Assembly: GCA_001872545.1 (NCBI GenBank)
Contig: MNWN01000002.1
Coordinates: 1-34,155 of the forward strand
Length of the DNA: 34,155 bases
Source of the DNA: Parcubacteria group bacterium CG1_02_58_44
GTDB lineage: Bacteria > Patescibacteriota > Patescibacteriia > SG8-24
Direction: 5' to 3'
Shown here: one piece after another, positions 14,537 through 26,651 of the stretch
Position numbering within the stretch: position 1 is the first letter of the stretch
How the letters are laid out: each line of letters opens with the position of its first letter
Made by a program: the position numbers and the translations under genes
Notes under the pieces: generated by a model
What the model saw: the letters and a program-made list of their open reading frames with translations, nothing else
Database searches by the model: none
Told to the model about the DNA's origin: nothing

Positions 14537-17521
14537 TCAGGACTTGAGCTTGAATTCGCAGATACCGGCGAAGTCGCAGTTTCGACAGTTGATGGCACTG
14601 GGCTTCGGAGGGAAGCTGCCGGAGACTATCTCCTCGAGAGTGGCCTCGATTTCCTCCTCCAACTTCTCCAGATCGGCATCGTCGCCGATGAAGCTCTGCC
14701 TGGAGTTGTCCTTGAGATAGTGGAAGGTGAGCTTGGTCGGCCGGAGTCCGAGGGCACGTCCGGCGGCCAGCTGGTACAGGAGCAGCTGGCGCTTGTCGTC
14801 CTTCGATAGCTTCTCCTTGGGAGTCCCCGTCTTGTAGTCGACGATTTCGTGCGTGCCGTCCGGCAGCAGGTCGATCCGATCTATCTTGCCGCGGAAGACG
14901 CAGCCTCCGAGCTTCAGACGGAAGTCCTGCTCGAGCAGAAACGGAACCGGTCGTTCTGCGGTCACATCGCCGTAAAACTGCTCCAGCATCTGGCGGCCCT
15001 TTCTGCGGAAATCCTCTCTCTCCTTGTCGTCCCTGTACCAGTCGTTGATCCAGCAGCCTTCGTATGTCTGAAGGAGCTCCTTTAGGGTCAGCGGCAGATC
15101 GGACGGCTTGATCGGATCTTTCGGTCCGTCGACGAACAGGCCGGGCTGTTTCGCGGAGACTCGGATCGCCAGTTCGCTCATGAACTTTTCCAGTGTGGCA
15201 TGCATGGTCTTGCCGAAGCTCATCGACGCCTTGCCGAAGACCGGCAGCCTCAGGACGTGCGCGAACCTGTACTGAAGCGGACAGCGGTCATAGGCCTCGA
15301 GCTGGGAGAAGCTGAAGGAGCTGGGCGGTCGGTAGTCCGGCGGCTTGGCGTCGACCGATGGGGTCGGTCTTATTTCCTCCAGCAGTTCCATGGAGGGTGC
15401 GATCGGTGTCCGGTCGAAGCCCAGCTCGAACAGGAAGCGGGACGGCTTCTTCTTGCGTCGGCCGCCGTAGTCCTCGGCCGAGGTCAGAAACAGACCGTCC
15501 TTGGCGCGGGTCATGGCCACATAGAACAGCCGACGTTCCTCCTCAAGATGCATGTCGCCCTCCGGGACGATCTCCTTGGTGAGCGCATCCGGCAGCTCGA
15601 TTTCCCCTCCCCGACGGTTGGTCGGGAAGCGCTGGTCCACCAGATTGACCACGAAGACATACGGGAATTCCAGTCCCTTCGAGGAATGCACGGTCATGAT
15701 CCGTACCATATCCGGTCCGGTACTGACGTCGAAGGCCAGCGCGCCGGCATTGCCTCCTTCCCGCTCCAGCTCCAGTTCCTGCATGAAATGCCTGAGGTTC
15801 GGATCGTCGTGGGTGTCCTCATAGCGTTTGATTCGGTCTAGGAACTGCTTCAGCAGGGCCAGACTCTCGTGCTTCTCGGCCGTGTCCGCGGCCTTGAGGT
15901 GATCGACGTAGCCCGAGTCATAAAGCCAGCGTACGGCCGCCTCCCTAACTCCCTGCCGTCGGACGATGTCGGTGTGTTCGGAGAGATGCCCCATCAGACG
16001 GTCGAGTACCGTCTGACCCTCGGACGAGATAGCCGTCAGCTCGTGTCGCCGCCTAATGACTTCGTAGAGCGACTCCCCCTTCAGCCGGTCGGCAGTGTGG
16101 GTCAGCTCGATCAGGTCCGGTCCGGGCAGCGAGTACGGCGGACAGACCAGGACGCGATACAGCGCCGAGCTTTCATGGTAGTTGTCGAGCAGCTTCAGGT
16201 AGGCAATACAGTCGAGCACCACCGGCTTGGCGTAAAGACCCTTGAGCGCCAGGTACTGGAACGGAATGCCGCGGCGCTGCAGTTCGGCGGCGAACGGGTC
16301 AGCCTGACTGTGCGAACGGACCAGGATCGCAAAGTCGCTCCAGGTATGCTCGACCGAGCTGCCCTTGATTTCGGAGATGACCTGCATCGTCTCGCGGACT
16401 TCGTCCCGGAGCGTGGCGTAATGCAGGTGGGCCACCCGAGCCTGACCCGGCCGGTATGCAGTCAGTCGTTTGGACAGGCCCTGCCCATTCGGACCGGCCA
16501 ACCGGATCTCCAGACGATTGGGGTTGTTGCCTTGAATGAAACGGTAGGAGATGTCCAGGATCTCCTGCAGCGAACGGTAGTTGACGTTCAGGACCACCTC
16601 CCGCGACCCCGGGAAGTCGTCCTTAAACTGGAGAATGTTGGAGATGGACGCACCCCGAAACTTGTAGATTGACTGGTCGTCGTCGCCCACGACCGTGACG
16701 TTCTTGATATCTCCGGCCAAGGCTTTCACCAGCTCATATTGCGCCCAGTTAGTGTCCTGGAACTCGTCGATGATGATGTAGCGAAAGCGCTCTCGCAGCT
16801 CCTTGAGTACGGACGGCCGCTTTTTCAGCAGCTCCAATACGTACATGTTGAGGTCGCCGAAATCAAGGTCGCCGCGCTCGAGCAGCAGCTGTTGGTAAGC
16901 GTGGTAGGCGTTGGCCTGCTCCTGTAGACGTGAAGCCTCGTCCGTGTCCGCGCTGCCGGAGCGGTCCTTGTCCAGCGCCACACTTTTCGCATACTCCAGG
17001 TACTCGTCCGGCGTCACCGCCTCGTCCTTGGCGCGGGAGAAGTGCTTCAGCAGGGCCTGAACGAACTTGGTCGGATTGCCGGCCGGCCGGTAGTAGTCCA
17101 GGTCGAACCGGTCGAAGCTGCCACGGACCAGCAGATACTGGTCGATCTCGTTCAGCAGTCGAAAATCGTTCGGCAGTCCGATCTGCAGTCCGTACTCCTG
17201 GAGGATGCGCTGACAGAATGAATGGAAGGTCGAGATCCAGAGATCCACATAGCCCATCGGCATGAGCCTGTCGACCCGTTCCTCCATCTCTTCGGCCGAC
17301 TTGTCGGTAAAGGTCAGGGCCAACACCTGGTCCGGTTTGGCCCGTCCGGTCGCCACTAGCCAGGCGACCCGCCGGGTCACCACCATGGTCTTGCCGGTGC
17401 CGGCTCCGGCCACGATGATCTGCGGCCCGTCGCCGTGAGTCACGGCCTGAAGCTGACGATCGTTAAGACCGTCGAGCAACTCGCCGACGTCGATGTTTTC
17501 CTCGTTTTCGGCGCTAGTCAT
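14537..17521 (-). CDS. UvrD/Rep-family helicase fused to a C-terminal Fe-S RecB-type nuclease
   Basis: The product has 994 residues from the ATG at 17521, which has AGGAG eight bases upstream; an in-frame TTG at 17557 has no such support. Superfamily 1A helicase motifs: Q-motif LNDRQLQAV, Walker A GAGTGKT (39-45), motif II IIDEFQDTNWAQ, motif III VGDDDQSIYKFRGA, motif IV-V TVHSSKGLEFPYVFVVNL and motif VI RRLFYVAMTRAKD. The C-terminal nuclease domain shows H774, D881 in GKIDRID, and D895/K897 in VDYKTG. Four cysteines (C747, C979, C982, C988) have the AddB/AdnB/Cas4 iron-sulfur pattern C-x(n)-C-x2-C-x5-C. It is likely a single-chain DNA-end resection or repair enzyme. The next gene is DciA-like. 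Confidence 0.9.
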   Translation of the reverse strand: MTSAENEENIDVGELLDGLNDRQLQAVTHGDGPQIIVAGAGTGKTMVVTRRVAWLVATGRAKPDQVLALTFTDKSAEEMEERVDRLMPMGYVDLWISTFHSFCQRILQEYGLQIGLPNDFRLLNEIDQYLLVRGSFDRFDLDYYRPAGNPTKFVQALLKHFSRAKDEAVTPDEYLEYAKSVALDKDRSGSADTDEASRLQEQANAYHAYQQLLLERGDLDFGDLNMYVLELLKKRPSVLKELRERFRYIIIDEFQDTNWAQYELVKALAGDIKNVTVVGDDDQSIYKFRGASISNILQFKDDFPGSREVVLNVNYRSLQEILDISYRFIQGNNPNRLEIRLAGPNGQGLSKRLTAYRPGQARVAHLHYATLRDEVRETMQVISEIKGSSVEHTWSDFAILVRSHSQADPFAAELQRRGIPFQYLALKGLYAKPVVLDCIAYLKLLDNYHESSALYRVLVCPPYSLPGPDLIELTHTADRLKGESLYEVIRRRHELTAISSEGQTVLDRLMGHLSEHTDIVRRQGVREAAVRWLYDSGYVDHLKAADTAEKHESLALLKQFLDRIKRYEDTHDDPNLRHFMQELELEREGGNAGALAFDVSTGPDMVRIMTVHSSKGLEFPYVFVVNLVDQRFPTNRRGGEIELPDALTKEIVPEGDMHLEEERRLFYVAMTRAKDGLFLTSAEDYGGRRKKKPSRFLFELGFDRTPIAPSMELLEEIRPTPSVDAKPPDYRPPSSFSFSQLEAYDRCPLQYRFAHVLRLPVFGKASMSFGKTMHATLEKFMSELAIRVSAKQPGLFVDGPKDPIKPSDLPLTLKELLQTYEGCWINDWYRDDKEREDFRRKGRQMLEQFYGDVTAERPVPFLLEQDFRLKLGGCVFRGKIDRIDLLPDGTHEIVDYKTGTPKEKLSKDDKRQLLLYQLAAGRALGLRPTKLTFHYLKDNSRQSFIGDDADLEKLEEEIEATLEEIVSGSFPPKPSAINCRNCDFAGICEFKLKS

Positions 17522-17723
17522 TGACATTTCTCCTGAGAGAATTAATTGATAGATCAATGGTATGGCATTCCGTCTTGCCGTTCGATAGCGGGCTTTATTT
17601 TATCCGTTTGGCCGCAAACAATGAATACCCGGACAAAAAATTCGGGAATACAAGGAATCCGAAACAACTATCGGCAACTGTCTTAGTTTATAACCGCCTT
17701 ACTCGAGTCGACGTTGCAGAACG

Positions 17724-17750
17724 CAAAAGGCCGTCCGAAAACGGACGGCC
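17724..17750 (-). terminator. Rho-independent terminator of the ATP synthase operon
   Basis: A perfect 9-bp stem, GGCCGTCCG/CGGACGGCC (17729-17737 with 17742-17750), with a 4-base loop is followed on the minus strand by TTTTGC. It lies 20 bp beyond the atpC stop. Confidence 0.85.
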
Positions 17751-17770
17751 TCGAACCGATTCGTGTAGGG

Positions 17771-18214
17771 CTATTGGGAGACTGGTCGCTTCCTGAGGTC
17801 GCGATACCTTCTGGCAGTACGTTCACGCGCCAGCTCGCGCTCTAGGGCGGCGAAGGCGGCTGCACTCGACACTTCATCCAAACCTCGTTTCTCCTCTAGA
17901 GCTAGGCGGGCACGTTCCCGAGCCTCCTCGATCTTTCCCAGGTCGAGCTCCTCGGCCCGATCGGCCGTGTCGGCCAGGACGATAACCCGACCGTCGGGGC
18001 GCACCTCGACGAAGCCGCCCGAAACGGCCAAGAAGGTCTCGTCGACGCCGTGGCGCAGGGTGATCATGCCGGACTTCAGCGTGGCCACCAGCGGAATGTG
18101 GCCCGGCAGGACGGTGATTTCCCCCTCCTGCGTCGGCAGGGTGACGGACTCGGCCGGCCGATCCTCAACTACCCGCTCCGGAGTGGTGAGCTCGAATTTT
18201 AGCTGCTTGGCCAT
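17771..18214 (-). CDS. atpC: ATP synthase F1 epsilon subunit
   Basis: The 147-residue central-stalk subunit has an N-terminal beta sandwich (about 1-86, with LPGHIPLVATLKSG, typical of the family) and a C-terminal helical hairpin (about 90-147). The hairpin can inhibit the enzyme by extending into F1. The C-terminal part is Arg/Glu/Ala rich and extends about 10 residues beyond the usual length. It is the last gene of the operon, 30 bp after atpD, and is followed by the terminator. Confidence 0.92.
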   Translation of the reverse strand: MAKQLKFELTTPERVVEDRPAESVTLPTQEGEITVLPGHIPLVATLKSGMITLRHGVDETFLAVSGGFVEVRPDGRVIVLADTADRAEELDLGKIEEARERARLALEEKRGLDEVSSAAAFAALERELARERTARRYRDLRKRPVSQ

Positions 18215-18244
18215 AGGCTAATTCGGTAAACCGCAGCGACGGAC

Positions 18245-20592
<2,348 letters not shown>

Positions 20593-20596
20593 ACGA

Positions 20597-22108
<1,512 letters not shown>

Positions 22109-22141
22109 AAGCGGTGTCTTTTATGAGATGGATAGCCGTCC

Positions 22142-22543
22142 TCAGGACGACCGGACGAACATTTCCTTCAGCGCCACCAGGTGGCTTTTGAGTGAGGCAT
22201 CATAGACCGTGTCGCGGCCGCGGATGCGGATGCCGCCGAGCAGTTCCGGATTGACGCGCATCGTGATTTCGGTCCGGTTCTCGTCCGTGCAGATCAGTCC
22301 GACAGCTCTTTTGGCGAGCTCCGGATCTAGCTCATGGGCCGTCTCGACGGTCACGTCCTCGATGCTGTCCAGTCGTTTGGCCACCGCCGGCAGCTCACGC
22401 AGGACCGAGGGCAGCAGGGCGATCAGCCCGCGCTCCTCCATCTTGACTACGAACCGACCGACTGCCGCCGCAGCCTCCTTGTCTTTCAGGTCCCGCAGCC
22501 CGGAGTAGAGGGCCTCGGCGTATTCCTTCGACGTGTAGATCAT
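22142..22543 (-). CDS. atpH: ATP synthase F1 delta subunit, short form
   Basis: This peripheral-stalk subunit ties the b subunits to the top of F1. At 133 residues it is well below the usual 170-180. The N-terminal helical bundle is present but compact (MIYTSKEYAEALYSGL). The C-terminal hallmark VNPELLGGIRIRGRDTVYDASLKSHLVALKEMF is clear. The region linking the two parts is shortened. Its place between atpF and atpA confirms the identity. Confidence 0.85.
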   Translation of the reverse strand: MIYTSKEYAEALYSGLRDLKDKEAAAAVGRFVVKMEERGLIALLPSVLRELPAVAKRLDSIEDVTVETAHELDPELAKRAVGLICTDENRTEITMRVNPELLGGIRIRGRDTVYDASLKSHLVALKEMFVRSS

Positions 22544-22555
22544 AAAAATGGCCGG

Positions 22556-23095
22556 CTAGGCTCGATCCTCGGCCGACCTGATCGCCGTCTCGATCAGCTT
22601 CAGGTCCCTTTTCGGGTCGATCTTCTCGCGCAGTATCTTTTCTGTGGCCGCGATCACCAGTCCGGAAATCTCCGCCTTAGCCTCCTTCAGCATGGCCTCC
22701 TGCTCGTCCCGTAGGCGGCGCTTCCCGTCGGTCACTATCCGCTCCACTTCGGTGCGAGTTTTGACCGCCACCTCTTCCTGCCGGCTCTTGGCGTCAGCCT
22801 CGGTCGTCTCCATGATCTCCTTGGCCTGCCGGCGCGCCTCGACGATCAGCTTTTGCTTCTCGATGTCGGCCAGTTCGCGCAGCGCCTTCGACTCCTCCGC
22901 GTCCTTGAGGCCACGCTCGATCTTGCCCGAGCGCTCGTCCATGACCTTCATGAGCGGCCGGTAGACGAACCGCCAGACCACGAGCAAAACCAGCCCGAAG
23001 TTGACGAGCTGAGCGAGAAAAAGTTTCCAGTTCAGGCCGAGAGTGGCTGCGACGCCGACCCCTTCGACGACATGTTGCGCTTCCGCTGGATCCAT
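22556..23095 (-). CDS. atpF: ATP synthase Fo b subunit
   Basis: The 179-residue stator subunit has one N-terminal membrane helix (about 22-43, FLAQLVNFGLVLLVVWRFVYRPL). A long charged coiled coil then runs to the C-terminus. The membrane exit FVYRPLMKVMDERSGKIERGLKDAEE matches the family. The gap to atpE upstream is 122 bp and contains a hairpin. The gap to atpH is 12 bp. Confidence 0.93.
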   Translation of the reverse strand: MDPAEAQHVVEGVGVAATLGLNWKLFLAQLVNFGLVLLVVWRFVYRPLMKVMDERSGKIERGLKDAEESKALRELADIEKQKLIVEARRQAKEIMETTEADAKSRQEEVAVKTRTEVERIVTDGKRRLRDEQEAMLKEAKAEISGLVIAATEKILREKIDPKRDLKLIETAIRSAEDRA

Positions 23096-23177
23096 AGGCG
23101 TGGAATTTATCGGATGGGATGTGTAGTTACCTCCGCTAACGTCTGCCCTCGGCCGCGGCCAATTGGCAGGCGCCAGC

Positions 23178-23200
23178 CCTGGTGTCTTGTCCGCACCAGG
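23178..23200 (-). promoter_or_regulatory. Intergenic hairpin between atpE and atpF
   Basis: A perfect 7-bp stem CCTGGTG/CACCAGG (23194-23200 with 23178-23184) has a 9-base loop and lies 18 bp after the atpE stop. No U-tract follows, so it is not a simple terminator. It may protect the 3' end of an atpE message. A further GC-rich palindrome (ggccgcggcc) lies at about 23152-23161. Confidence 0.4.
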
Positions 23201-23217
23201 AACCGGACCGTGTTCGA

Positions 23218-23562
<345 letters not shown>

Positions 23563-23617
23563 TTAAGGTTAGGACCGGCGACCCGACACGCGATCGGACA
23601 GGTAGCCGCCTCTAGCC

Positions 23618-24499
23618 TCAAATCTGAGCGGCGACGGTCGAAATCTCGGTCGGCACCAGCTCGTCGTGGGACTTGCGGTCATGGCTTTCCTTCTCCTCAC
23701 CATGAGGCTCCGAGGTCGCAATCGTCAGGTAGACGAGGGTCAGCAGGGAGAAGACCAGCGCCTGAACCATTCCGACGATGATCTCCAAAAACATGAACGG
23801 CACCGGAATGAGGAAGGCGACAAGTGAGGAGATTACGTGGATGAGCACCTCGCCGGCGAAGATGTTGCCGAAGAGACGAAGCGAAAGAGAGACCATCTTG
23901 GCCACCTCGGAGACCAGTTCGATCAGGCCGACGCCAAGCTCGATGAGGGCAACGAAGATTCCGACCAGGTAGTCGGCCGGGGACCTGTGGCGAAATCCGG
24001 TCAGTGCCTTCCAGAAGGTTCCGAGCTGGATGAACTTGTTCCAATGACGGAAAAAGCCGAGGTGGACGATCCCGAAAACGTGCGACATGACCACTGCGGC
24101 GATGCCCATGGCCAGGGTCATGTTGAGGTCGCTGGTTGCGGGACGGAAGATCGGTATCAGGTGGCCGCCGTGCTCGGCGTTCAGTCCGAACGTGCCGACT
24201 CCTGGCAGCAGCCCCATCCAGTTTGAGAGCAGTATGAAAAGAAAAAGGGTACCGACTACGGGAAAGAACCGCCGCGACTTGGCACGATCGCCGGTCACCT
24301 GGTCCATGAAGCCGAGCATGAAATCGAAGAGCGCCTCGACGGCATTCTGGATGCCGCGCGGTGCGCCGCTCTTAGGCCGCCTCAGCAGCCAGGCCAGCAC
24401 GACAAAGCCGGCGATCGCGACCCAGGCGTTGACCATCGAATTGGTCACCGGCAGGTTTCCGATCAGGAATAGCTCCTCGGCTGGAACTGGTACGGCCAT
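23618..24499 (-). CDS. atpB: ATP synthase Fo a subunit
   Basis: The 293-residue membrane stator subunit forms the ion half-channels. The essential arginine is R208 in MVSLSLRLFGNIFAGE. Further family landmarks are LSNWMGLLPGVGTFG (about 91-105) and a C-terminal helix containing VQALVFSLLTLVYLTIA. It ends in a long charged His/Glu/Lys tail beyond the usual stop. It lies 38 bp after the small AtpI/Z-like gene. Confidence 0.95.
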   Translation of the reverse strand: MAVPVPAEELFLIGNLPVTNSMVNAWVAIAGFVVLAWLLRRPKSGAPRGIQNAVEALFDFMLGFMDQVTGDRAKSRRFFPVVGTLFLFILLSNWMGLLPGVGTFGLNAEHGGHLIPIFRPATSDLNMTLAMGIAAVVMSHVFGIVHLGFFRHWNKFIQLGTFWKALTGFRHRSPADYLVGIFVALIELGVGLIELVSEVAKMVSLSLRLFGNIFAGEVLIHVISSLVAFLIPVPFMFLEIIVGMVQALVFSLLTLVYLTIATSEPHGEEKESHDRKSHDELVPTEISTVAAQI

Positions 24500-24537
24500 A
24501 TTCTACAGTGTGAGTAGTATTGTGGTCAGATGAAAGT

Positions 24538-24843
24538 CTACGGCTTGATCGTACGTTCCGGCTTCCCTTTTTCCCCTTCGGTCTGCGGTGTCGTAGGGTC
24601 GGCGTCGATGGCCTGGTATTCGCGTCCGAATCGCTTGGCTCGGCGGTAGATGCTCACGCCGGAGAACAGGGCCGCCAGAACAAAGCCGGCGATCAGGCCG
24701 GCAGGTGCCGTACCGTAGCGCGAGTCCGCGTGCCGGCCCAGTATGGTCAGCAGGACCACCGGTACCGCGATGATGGCGCCGAACTCGCCCACGATGCGCA
24801 GGCCCAGCTGGATGTATCTTCTGTCCTGATCCGGGGTGGACAT
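24538..24843 (-). CDS. AtpI/AtpZ-like ATP synthase accessory membrane protein
   Basis: The 101-residue protein has two membrane helices (about 14-35 and 45-66) and a charged, proline-rich C-terminal tail. The segment LGLRIVGEFGAIIAVPVVLLTILGRHAD followed by GLIAGFVLAALFSGVSIYR is the layout of AtpZ/AtpI-type proteins (putative magnesium transport or c-ring assembly helpers). It is the first gene of the ATP synthase operon, about 50 bp from the predicted start of transcription. The exact family (AtpI or AtpZ) is uncertain. Confidence 0.75.
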   Translation of the reverse strand: MSTPDQDRRYIQLGLRIVGEFGAIIAVPVVLLTILGRHADSRYGTAPAGLIAGFVLAALFSGVSIYRRAKRFGREYQAIDADPTTPQTEGEKGKPERTIKP

Positions 24844-24900
24844 GACGTCAGGTTCGGGAAAAAGAGAAACGCCGTGCCGTAATGACGGAATGGCGCGACA

Positions 24901-24929
24901 ATTTTAGGCTATGGAAGATCAACAGTCAA
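24901..24929 (-). promoter_or_regulatory. Sigma70-type promoter of the ATP synthase operon
   Basis: Minus strand: -35 TTGACT (24924-24929), exact 17-bp spacer, -10 TAAAAT (24901-24906). Both hexamers match consensus at five of six positions, among the best promoters in the window. The predicted start is near 24893, about 50 nt before the first ATG. Confidence 0.75.
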
Positions 24930-25000
24930 GCCGGTTTTTCATGCGGTTAGGGAACAGAAGCCGGACCTACCGTCTTGACGGCCGAAAAGCCGCGATCCGA

Positions 25001-25594
25001 TCAGGCTACCTCCTTGGCTGCCGCTCCGAGTATCACCAGTTCCCTCTTGCGCTGCATCTTGCGTCCGAACCAGGCGCACCAGGCGGCAGTCCGATAGTAG
25101 CGGACGTCCCGAACAGCCAGCTCCAACAACGCGACTGGCATGACGTCCGGGTCGCCGAGATAGGGATCGTTCGTCTCTGCCTCCTCCTAAACGGCGATCT
25201 GGTCAGTCTGCCACCGTCCCCGGCAGCGATAGCGCCACTTCGGTCGCAGCGTACCGTCGGCCTGCGGATCGAGGAAGATCTTCAAGCCGTTCCGGTCTAT
25301 CTCCCTCCTGAGATCCGACAGCATGGCGGCCATCAGCTGACGTGACCGTGAGTCCGAAACCAGGCGATTCCGCAACTTGTCCGTCGGCATGTCGAGCTCA
25401 GTTCGAGACTCCCTGACCACGTATTGTCCGGACGACGTATCATGCTCTTCGTATCGATCGACCAGCTCCAGGCCTGACTCCACGACCTCCAGGTCATAGC
25501 GCAAAAAACGTCGGCGCAGCGGGCGATTTTCCAAACGGTCGTTGGTCTTTAGGTAGCTTTTGCGAAAAGTTAGCGTTCCCAGACAGCCTTGCAT
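25001..25594 (-). pseudogene. Unknown protein, reading frame interrupted by an in-frame amber codon
   Basis: The family is not recognised. From the ATG at 25594 the frame encodes 135 residues, meets TAG (25187-25189), then stays open in the same frame for 61 further codons to a TGA at 25001. The part after the stop (ETNDPYLGDPDVMPVALLELAVRDV and onward) looks as protein-like as the part before, so the ancestral product was probably about 197 residues. The first part is rich in Arg, Leu and Asp and has no membrane segment or signal peptide. TAGGAGGAGG at the stop resembles a ribosome-binding site, but no ATG, GTG or TTG follows at proper distance; the first ATG is 15 codons on. Possible readings are a broken gene, a 135-residue gene with a relict tail, or amber readthrough. 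Confidence 0.5.
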
Positions 25595-25603
25595 ACAGCG
25601 AAC

Positions 25604-25632
25604 AATATACGGCTTTCGGAGCGGTCGGGCAA
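25604..25632 (-). promoter_or_regulatory. Promoter-like site giving a near-leaderless transcript
   Basis: Minus strand: -35 TTGCCC (25627-25632), 17-bp spacer, -10 TATATT (25604-25609). Transcription would begin around 25597, only about 3 nt before the ATG at 25594, so the message would be effectively leaderless. Confidence 0.5.
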
Positions 25633-25644
25633 CCGAATCGGCAG

Positions 25645-26550
25645 TCAGATCACGAACAGGTCCCGCGTGTTCTTGAGCGTCCGACGGTAGACCTCGTCCG
25701 GCTCCAACCCCTTGATCTCGGCGATCTTGTCCGCCACGAAGCGCACGTAGGCCGGTTCGTTCTTCTCTCCGCGATGCGGAACCGGAGTCAGGTAAGGAGC
25801 GTCGGTCTCGACGATCATCCGTTCGAGCGGTACGGAGCGAATCACGTCATGAAGCGTCTCCTCCGAGTTCGGCGACACCTTGCGCGGCTTGTAGGTCACG
25901 TTGCCGGTAAACGACAGGTATAGGCCGAGATCCAGATACGACTCCGCCTCGGCGGTCGTACCGGAAAAGCAGTGTACGTCGCCGCGCGGCATCCGTCCGT
26001 CCGTCCGGCAGTCGTTCAGAATCCTCAGGACGTCCCCGTGCACGTCGGTCGAACCGTCGGCCGCGTTGCGGGTGTGGATCATGAGCGCCAATCCGCGTTC
26101 GAAAGCCAGGTCGACCTGAAGACGGAACAGTTCCTCCTGCCTGGACCGAAAGACCAACGGATCGATGTCGGTCGGGACGTGATAGAAATCAAGACCGCAC
26201 TCCCCTATCCCGACCACCTTTGGACTTCGGTCGATCAGTGAGCCGTAGAAGTTCGGATCGAAGACCTCGGCTCGACTGCGGAAGTGGACCAGCTCGCCGC
26301 CCTTTTCCTCGCTTTCGTCGACTTCCTGTTCGAAGAGATGGAGAGGATGCAGTCCGATTACTGCCCAGACATTGTCGTAGCGCTCAGCGCATTCGACCGC
26401 CCGGCGGCTGGTCGAGGATTGCGAACCGACGACGACCAATCCAATATGGTCATCGGTCGCCCGCTCTATGACATCATCAAGTTCGTCGCGGTAGGCGCTG
26501 AAGTTGACGTGGCAGTGTGCATCGATAAGTTGCAGTTCAGCAGTGTCCAT
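25645..26550 (-). CDS. TatD-family metal-dependent hydrolase (copy 1)
   Basis: The 301-residue TIM-barrel amidohydrolase-type nuclease keeps the TatD metal ligands: H12 and H14 in IDAHCHVN, Glu in VGIGECGLDFYH, His in MIHTRN, His in DVHCFSGT, and Asp in VETDAPYLTP. TatD proteins act as DNA 3'-5' exonucleases or broader deoxyribonucleases in DNA repair and turnover. It is about 40 residues longer than the usual 260, with an insertion near 75-105 (acidic, EQEVDESEEKGGE). A terminator-like hairpin separates it from the second TatD gene upstream, so it may be transcribed separately. Confidence 0.9.
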   Translation of the reverse strand: MDTAELQLIDAHCHVNFSAYRDELDDVIERATDDHIGLVVVGSQSSTSRRAVECAERYDNVWAVIGLHPLHLFEQEVDESEEKGGELVHFRSRAEVFDPNFYGSLIDRSPKVVGIGECGLDFYHVPTDIDPLVFRSRQEELFRLQVDLAFERGLALMIHTRNAADGSTDVHGDVLRILNDCRTDGRMPRGDVHCFSGTTAEAESYLDLGLYLSFTGNVTYKPRKVSPNSEETLHDVIRSVPLERMIVETDAPYLTPVPHRGEKNEPAYVRFVADKIAEIKGLEPDEVYRRTLKNTRDLFVI

Positions 26551-26593
26551 GAGATTGGCGTTTTAGGTCAAGTCACGAGTACGTAACTTACAA

Positions 26594-26619
26594 CAAAAAA
26601 TCCGGCTGAAGCAACCAGA
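26594..26619 (-). terminator. Rho-independent terminator after the second tatD gene
   Basis: On the minus strand an 8-bp stem with three G-U pairs (26612-26619 with 26601-26608), loop CTT, is followed by TTTTTTG. It lies about 33 bp after the stop at 26652. The G-U pairs weaken it, but the U-tract is clear. Confidence 0.55.
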
Positions 26620-26651
26620 TCGCAAACCGTTCTCGATTAGGACAGTCGGAC

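Noticed and set aside
14533-14598. Longer start of the DciA-like gene
   Set aside because: It overlaps uvrD by 62 bp and adds low-complexity Ser/Ala/Thr residues; the ATG at 14532 leaves a 4-bp gap.
25001-25003. Genetic code change (TGA as Gly) in this organism
   Set aside because: mreD, serS and others end cleanly at TGA with the next gene starting at once, so TGA is a stop.
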